NCBI GenBank assembly: GCA_964509335.1
Contig: CAZDXB010000002.1
Coordinates: 1-64,000 of the forward strand
Reading direction: 5' to 3'
Source of the DNA: CAZDXB01 sp964509335
Lineage (GTDB): Bacteria > Bacteroidota > Ignavibacteria > Kapaibacteriales > UBA2268
DNA length: 64,000 nucleotides
The position numbers were made by a program, and so were the translations under genes. This document shows, piece after piece, positions 60,482 to 64,000 of the stretch. The notes beneath the pieces were generated by a model. The model was given only the letters and a program-made list of their open reading frames with translations, ran no database searches and was not told where the DNA came from. Positions within the stretch are counted from its first letter, which is position 1; the number at the start of each line of letters is the position of its first letter.

Positions 60482-61371
60482 AAGATTATAGAAAATACTT
60501 ACAACCTTCAACCGTAGCTAAGCTAGAAAATATCGAGTTAGTAGCGCGGCTCGTTGTTGAGGGATTTATAACGGGCTTGCACAGGTCGCCGTATCACGGC
60601 TTCAGCGTGGAATTCGCCGAGCATCGACCTTATAGAATCGGCGACGAAATACGGCATATCGACTGGAAAGTTTACGGCAGGTCGGAAAAATTCTACGTAA
60701 AACAATTCGAGGAAGAGACGAATTTAAGAAGCATGATAGCCGTTGACTCTTCCGCTTCGATGCGTTTCGCCTCAGAAGGCAACATATCCAAATACGAATA
60801 CGCATGCTATTTAGCGGCGGCTCTTTCGTATCTATTAATCAATCAGCGGGACGCCGTCGGCTTGGCGCTATACGATTCCGAAGTTCGAACGATGATAAGA
60901 CCCAGCTCGAGGAAATCCCACATCCGTGAAATACTGAAAATTCTGGACTCTACCGTTCCCGCGAACGAAACGCAAACATCGCCCGCGTTGGATTTGCTGG
61001 CGGAGAAAATCAAAAGGCGCGGCTTGGTAGTAATTATTAGCGACTTTTTCGACGACCCTCAACAAGTAGTAAAAGCGCTGCAACACTTTAGGCACAAGAA
61101 ACACGAAGTATTAGTTTTTCAAATTCTCGACCCGAGAGAAATCGACTTCAAATTCGGCAAAAGCGCCGTTTTCAAAGACATAGAAATTGGCGACAAAATG
61201 ACCGCTCAACCTTACCAGCTACAGAAAGCTTACGCGGAAAAAATGCGTGAGTTCACGTTCAATTTGAAAAAGTCGTGCAGAAATCACAATATCGACTTTA
61301 ACTTAATAAACACCGCCGACCCATTCGACAAAGCGATGAAAGAGTTTATCGCCAAAAGGAAGCGTATGTAA
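60478..61371 (+). CDS. DUF58 protein with a von Willebrand A-like domain
   Basis: This 297-residue protein has the DUF58 signature at about 38-70 (GLHRSPYHGFSVEFAEHRPY, GDEIRHIDWKVYGRS) and a VWA-like MIDAS start (IAVDSSASMRF, Asp-x-Ser-x-Ser). DUF58 genes usually stand beside a MoxR AAA ATPase, forming chaperone-like systems; here the only AAA partner is Lon, with a coupled ATGA overlap. A role in handling Lon substrates or in metal-cofactor or envelope assembly is possible but unproven. Confidence 0.87.
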   Translation: MKDYRKYLQPSTVAKLENIELVARLVVEGFITGLHRSPYHGFSVEFAEHRPYRIGDEIRHIDWKVYGRSEKFYVKQFEEETNLRSMIAVDSSASMRFASEGNISKYEYACYLAAALSYLLINQRDAVGLALYDSEVRTMIRPSSRKSHIREILKILDSTVPANETQTSPALDLLAEKIKRRGLVVIISDFFDDPQQVVKALQHFRHKKHEVLVFQILDPREIDFKFGKSAVFKDIEIGDKMTAQPYQLQKAYAEKMREFTFNLKKSCRNHNIDFNLINTADPFDKAMKEFIAKRKRM

Positions 61372-61372
61372 A

Positions 61373-62302
61373 ATGACTATTCGATACGTCGATTTATTCG
61401 CCGGAATAGGAGGCTTCAGAATTGCCGCCGAAAAAGCTTTCAAGGAGCTTAACGTGAAAGGCGAATGCGTTTTTTCATGCGAAATAGATTCTCATTGCCA
61501 AAAAACATACGCCAAAAACTTCGGCGAAACGCCCTTCGGCGACGTCAAAGAACTGGACGAAAACGAAGTCCCCGACTTTAATTTGCTATTCGCCGGCTTC
61601 CCTTGCCAATCGTTCAGCATAATCGGCAAAAAAAGAGGCTTCGGGGACGCCAGAGGCGCGCTTTTCTTCGACATCGCCCGAATCTTAAAAGCAAAAAAAC
61701 CGGATGGCTTCGTCTTGGAAAACGTCCGCCAGCTTTCAACGCACGACAAAGGAAACACGCTGAAAAAAATTTTGGAAATACTGAAAGATTTGGGCTATAC
61801 CGTTTACTACGAAATCCTGAACTCGCTGGATTACGGTTTGCCTCAAAAAAGAGAGCGAACCTATTTCGTCGGATTAAACAAACAGTTCGAATTCAATGCG
61901 CCACCCAAAAAGAGCAAATACAAGCCCTTATCGGAAATACTCGAAAATAAAGTCGAACCAAAATATTACGCGTCTGAAAAAATCAAAAAAAAGCGAAAAG
62001 AGAAGCATAAAAGCCGCTACAAACCAGCTATTTGGCACGAAAACAAATCGGGGCATATAAGCTCTTATCCGTATTCATGCGCGTTAAGAGCGAACGCTTC
62101 TTATAATTACTTATTAGTGGACGGCGAGCGAAGATTAACGCCGAGAGAAGCCCTAAGACTGCAGGGCTTCCCCGACTGGTTCGAAATCGTATCGCCTACT
62201 ACTCAAGTCTCAAAGCAAACCGGAAACGCCGTCCCCGTTCACGTCGCCCACGCAATCCTAAAACAATTCCTGCCGGTATTTATTGAGAAAGGAATTAAGT
62301 GA
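61373..62302 (+). CDS. dcm: DNA cytosine-5 methyltransferase
   Basis: This 309-residue enzyme methylates cytosine C5. Motif I reads LFAGIGGFRIA, motif IV GFPCQSFSIIG holds the catalytic Cys (about 78), motif VI is FVLENVRQL, motif VIII is LPQKRERTYFVG, and motifs IX-X are RRLTPREALRLQGFPDWF and QTGNAVPVHVAHAI. The target-recognition region (about 190-240) is short and Lys-rich, so the site is probably short. No restriction gene adjoins it; downstream is a 498-base non-coding tract. It begins one base after the DUF58 gene, which is unusual for a restriction-modification gene and suggests insertion or capture. Confidence 0.93.
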   Translation: MTIRYVDLFAGIGGFRIAAEKAFKELNVKGECVFSCEIDSHCQKTYAKNFGETPFGDVKELDENEVPDFNLLFAGFPCQSFSIIGKKRGFGDARGALFFDIARILKAKKPDGFVLENVRQLSTHDKGNTLKKILEILKDLGYTVYYEILNSLDYGLPQKRERTYFVGLNKQFEFNAPPKKSKYKPLSEILENKVEPKYYASEKIKKKRKEKHKSRYKPAIWHENKSGHISSYPYSCALRANASYNYLLVDGERRLTPREALRLQGFPDWFEIVSPTTQVSKQTGNAVPVHVAHAILKQFLPVFIEKGIK

Positions 62303-62454
62303 AATTATATGAACAATAAGTAAAGACAAACGACCCATCAGTAGTCATTCTCAGCTCGACTGAGAATCCAAAGAAAACGAATATTTTGGATTTTAAAATT
62401 AGATATGAAAAAACGCCGATACAATTGAATTTTAATCACGCTCAATTTTATGGA

Positions 62455-62560
62455 ATACCAAACCGTTAAAATAAACCGAAGGTTGACATAACAACGCGAT
62501 TGATAGGCGTTTCAAAAGAACGTCAACCTCGAGCAAATCTCTAGTAATGAAACAATCCCA
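62455..62560. mobile_element. MITE-like structured repeat, copy 3 (diverged)
   Basis: The core resembles the element at 2267-2419: AAACCGAAGGTTGACATAAC corresponds to 2314-2334, and AGAACGTCAACCTC to 2361-2373. The long pairing AGGTTGAC with GTCAACCT is perfect here (62480-62487 and 62522-62529); in copy 1 one pair is a G-T. Outer ends are too diverged to define. Confidence 0.5.
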
Positions 62561-62738
62561 ATATCATATCTCTTGTAGTAGCTCAAGCTTCTTATAGTAG
62601 CTCAAGCTTCCAGCTTGAGCAAACAAAAATAAAACTCTTGAGTAAGTATAGAATACGACATAACAAGCAAGCTAGGAATCTTTCTCTACCAATCCTCCCC
62701 CCGACAAATCTGAGTTTGGCGGAGAGGGTAAATCAGCG

Positions 62739-62769
62739 TTTGATATAACCGACAAATTCGTTAAATTGG
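62739..62769 (+). promoter_or_regulatory. Promoter candidate of the HepT-MntA operon
   Basis: TTTG (62739-62742), 19 bases, TAAATTGG (62762-62769) matches the Bacteroidota-type pattern with one mismatch, 31 bases before the start at 62801. It is followed by the same 14 bases seen downstream of the promoter at 54812. Confidence 0.55.
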
Positions 62770-62800
62770 CGTAGTAAGTTAAATTTATCTGAAGATAGAT

Positions 62801-63208
62801 ATGTCGCTAAACGAAGATATTCGCTGGAAACAAAGATTTTCAAATTTTGAAAAGTCTTTTTGGCGACTAGAAAAATCGTTAAGTATCGAGAGACCGAGCG
62901 AGACCGAAAAAGCCGGCATAATTCAGTTTTTCGAAATAAATTTCGAGCTATCTTGGAAATTGATGAAAGACTACTTGGAAACGTTGGGATTCGACCTAAA
63001 CAGCCCCCGCTCTTCTATTAAGCAAGCTTTTCAGTCGGAGATAATCAGCGACGGTCATATTTGGCTTGAAGCGCTACAACATAGAAACAAAACTACTCAT
63101 ATCTATGACGACGAAACCGCCGATAAAATATTAAAGAGCATAAAAACCAAGTATTTCCCCGCTATTAAAGAATTTTACGAATTTATGAAATCGAAAATAG
63201 AGAAATGA
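62801..63208 (+). CDS. hepT: HEPN-type toxin, HepT-like (HI0074 family)
   Basis: This 135-residue helical protein belongs to the nucleotidyltransferase-substrate-binding/HepT family. It has the RX4HXY motif RNKTTHIY at residues 95-102, which forms the active site of HEPN RNases, and the conserved INFELSWKLMKDYLETLG. HepT is an RNase or tRNA-directed toxin that is silenced by MntA-catalysed AMPylation of the motif Tyr. It overlaps the mntA gene by four bases (ATGA), as is typical for this pair. Confidence 0.87.
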   Translation: MSLNEDIRWKQRFSNFEKSFWRLEKSLSIERPSETEKAGIIQFFEINFELSWKLMKDYLETLGFDLNSPRSSIKQAFQSEIISDGHIWLEALQHRNKTTHIYDDETADKILKSIKTKYFPAIKEFYEFMKSKIEK

Positions 63209-63516
63209 AATACGGGCTTACGAATAAAGACCTCGCACACATAACAAAAGCTCTGGCTCTCATACCTGAAATACGAAGCGGCGTTTTGTTTGGCTCAAGA
63301 GCTAAGGGCGACAACAAAAAAGGCTCGGACGTGGACTTAGCTATTAAAGGTGAAAAGCTAACTCAAGATTCCGCTTTAAAACTACAAGATATTCTCGAAG
63401 AGCAAATGCCGCTGCCTTACTTTTTCGACGTCGTTATATACGACGAAATTGACAACAAAAACTTAAAAGAACACATCGACAGACGCGGCGAAGAAATTTA
63501 CCGAAGAAAACTATGA
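63205..63516 (+). CDS. mntA: MntA-like nucleotidyltransferase antitoxin
   Basis: This 103-residue protein has the minimal nucleotidyltransferase core: GVLFGSRAKGDNKKGSDVDL at about 26-45, with the GSX10DXD motif, and LPYFFDVVIYDEI carrying a later strand with Asp. It would add AMP from ATP to HepT and so neutralise it. Its stop overlaps the next ATG by four bases, so a third gene once belonged to this operon. Family and pairing are well known. Confidence 0.87.
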   Translation: MKYGLTNKDLAHITKALALIPEIRSGVLFGSRAKGDNKKGSDVDLAIKGEKLTQDSALKLQDILEEQMPLPYFFDVVIYDEIDNKNLKEHIDRRGEEIYRRKL

Positions 63517-63758
63517 GTTGCGAACAAATAACAGAGTAGCTAATCGGAAGCGACGTCTCAATCCAATATCAAACATATCGCTATTCGCTAGACGAAGAGC
63601 GCAAAGACAACAGATGGACTCTGCAAGCGCCCCATCCCGACAAAACTCATTTCGAAATGGAGGAAGCCGGTAAGCCTAGCCGCTGGAATACGCTAAGAGC
63701 TTTAAGAACGCTAAGGAATTTTAACATAAAGCGCTTTAAAACGGCGCGAGTCATTTAG
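63513..63758 (+). pseudogene. Third gene of the HepT-MntA operon with an in-frame amber codon at codon 9
   Basis: An ATG at 63513 overlaps the mntA stop (CTATGA), which is the coupling used by the two preceding genes. Codons run MSCEQITE, then TAG at 63537-63539, then continue in the same frame for 72 more codons to a second TAG at 63756-63758. The downstream part is coding-like (SIQYQTYRYSLDEERKDNRW, later KPSRWNTLRALRTLRNF, a Trp/Arg-rich end) and without other stops. Similar R-W-x-T-L-R-A-L-R endings are seen in small uncharacterised proteins, to my memory. The break may be a true nonsense mutation, a sequencing error, or readthrough. Confidence 0.6.
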
Positions 63759-63871
63759 TTTTCAGCAGAATGATTATAAATTTAATTATCTTTTTCCTTT
63801 CTTATCTTAATTCTTATATTAGTTTATTAAACAAATACTTTTTCTTTTTAATATTAATTGGAGGTTACATT

Positions 63872-64000
63872 ATGATTAAAAATATTTCATTATGGATTTG
63901 CTTAATAGCTCTTACGGCGGCTTTTAGCCTAGCGTTCTTTTCTTGCAGTTCCGACGGCGGAACTGACCCGGACGATAACGACAACAACGGAGAATCTTGG
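63872..64000 (+). CDS. Lipoprotein (N-terminal part, runs off the window)
   Basis: An ATG at 63872 with a strong GGAGG nine bases upstream begins 43 codons that reach the window end. The signal peptide (ISLWICLIALTAAFSLAFF) ends in a lipobox-like SCS, followed by an acidic linker SSDGGTDPDDNDNNG of the kind that precedes surface domains in many Bacteroidota-like lipoproteins. The body is not in the window, so no function can be given. The region 63759-63871 before it is AT-rich and probably holds its promoter. Confidence 0.75.
   Translation, partial: MIKNISLWICLIALTAAFSLAFFSCSSDGGTDPDDNDNNGESW

Larger units (their letters stand above)
62303..62800 (+). other. Long non-coding tract with hairpins and repeats, and a possible promoter region
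   Basis: No reading frame of note is found in these 498 bases. They hold a hairpin with eight-base stem (62347-62367), a second copy of the MITE-like repeat (about 62455-62560), a direct repeat of 16 bases (62576-62591 and 62595-62610) that continues into a hairpin with nine-base stem (62600-62620), an imperfect hairpin at 62694-62728, and the promoter candidate at 62739. The tract may be decayed mobile DNA. Confidence 0.6.

Noticed and set aside
63537..63539. Amber codon read as pyrrolysine
   Set aside because: No pyl genes or methylamine methyltransferases are visible, the host group is not known to use pyrrolysine, and the predicted protein does not resemble known pyrrolysine enzymes.

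Overview
The window looks like a chromosomal segment of an anaerobic bacterium in or near the Bacteroidota/Chlorobiota (FCB) group. RpoB and RpoC resemble that group's forms. Several start regions carry the Bacteroidota-type promoter (TTTG, 19-20 bases, TAnnTTTG). S14 and L36 are the zinc-free forms, and HydG implies an [FeFe] hydrogenase and anaerobic life. Shine-Dalgarno-like GGAG sequences are nevertheless common. The exact lineage cannot be fixed by eye. A 100-base run of N at 6628-6727 shows that this is a scaffolded draft assembly.

Layout. (1) 1-954: the start of a DNA methyltransferase and, behind it, a restriction endonuclease gene broken by a one-base frameshift. (2) 1089-7937: a Mu-like phage head and lysis module (portal, small membrane proteins, lysin, holin-like protein, gp36-like, decoration, capsid, protease/scaffold, terminase small-subunit-like) with no large terminase, MuF or tail genes. 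(3) 7967-18178: housekeeping and envelope genes: two lipoproteins coupled to an Ogg2-type DNA glycosylase, a PLP sulfur-amino-acid enzyme, another lipoprotein, an aldo/keto reductase, B12-dependent ribonucleotide reductase, a PAP2 phosphatase and a LolD-like ATPase. Palindromic repeats lie between them. (4) 18213-49679, all on the minus strand: a nearly complete transcription/translation superoperon, read from high to low coordinates: five tRNAs, secE, nusG, rplK, rplA, rplJ, rplL, rpoB, rpoC, then rpsL, rpsG, fusA, tuf and the S10/spc/alpha gene string down to rplQ. rpsD and adk are absent from their usual places. (5) 49863-54633: a ferredoxin-NADP reductase, two secreted proteins, a metal-efflux permease fused to an HMA domain, and hydG. 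(6) 54882-63758: an accessory stretch with a metallopeptidase/PIN-like toxin-antitoxin pair, an uncharacterised candidate nuclease, lon with a DUF58 gene, an apparently orphan cytosine methyltransferase, and a HepT-MntA pair followed by a coupled reading frame with an in-frame amber codon. The window ends inside a lipoprotein gene.

Most notable for follow-up are seven in-register copies of an 11-bp motif upstream of lon, the HhH plus D...EVQ nuclease candidate, the amber-interrupted third gene of the HepT-MntA operon, the tail-less phage head module, a possible internal start that would make a free metallochaperone from the permease-HMA gene, and two families of structured intergenic repeats whose stems covary.
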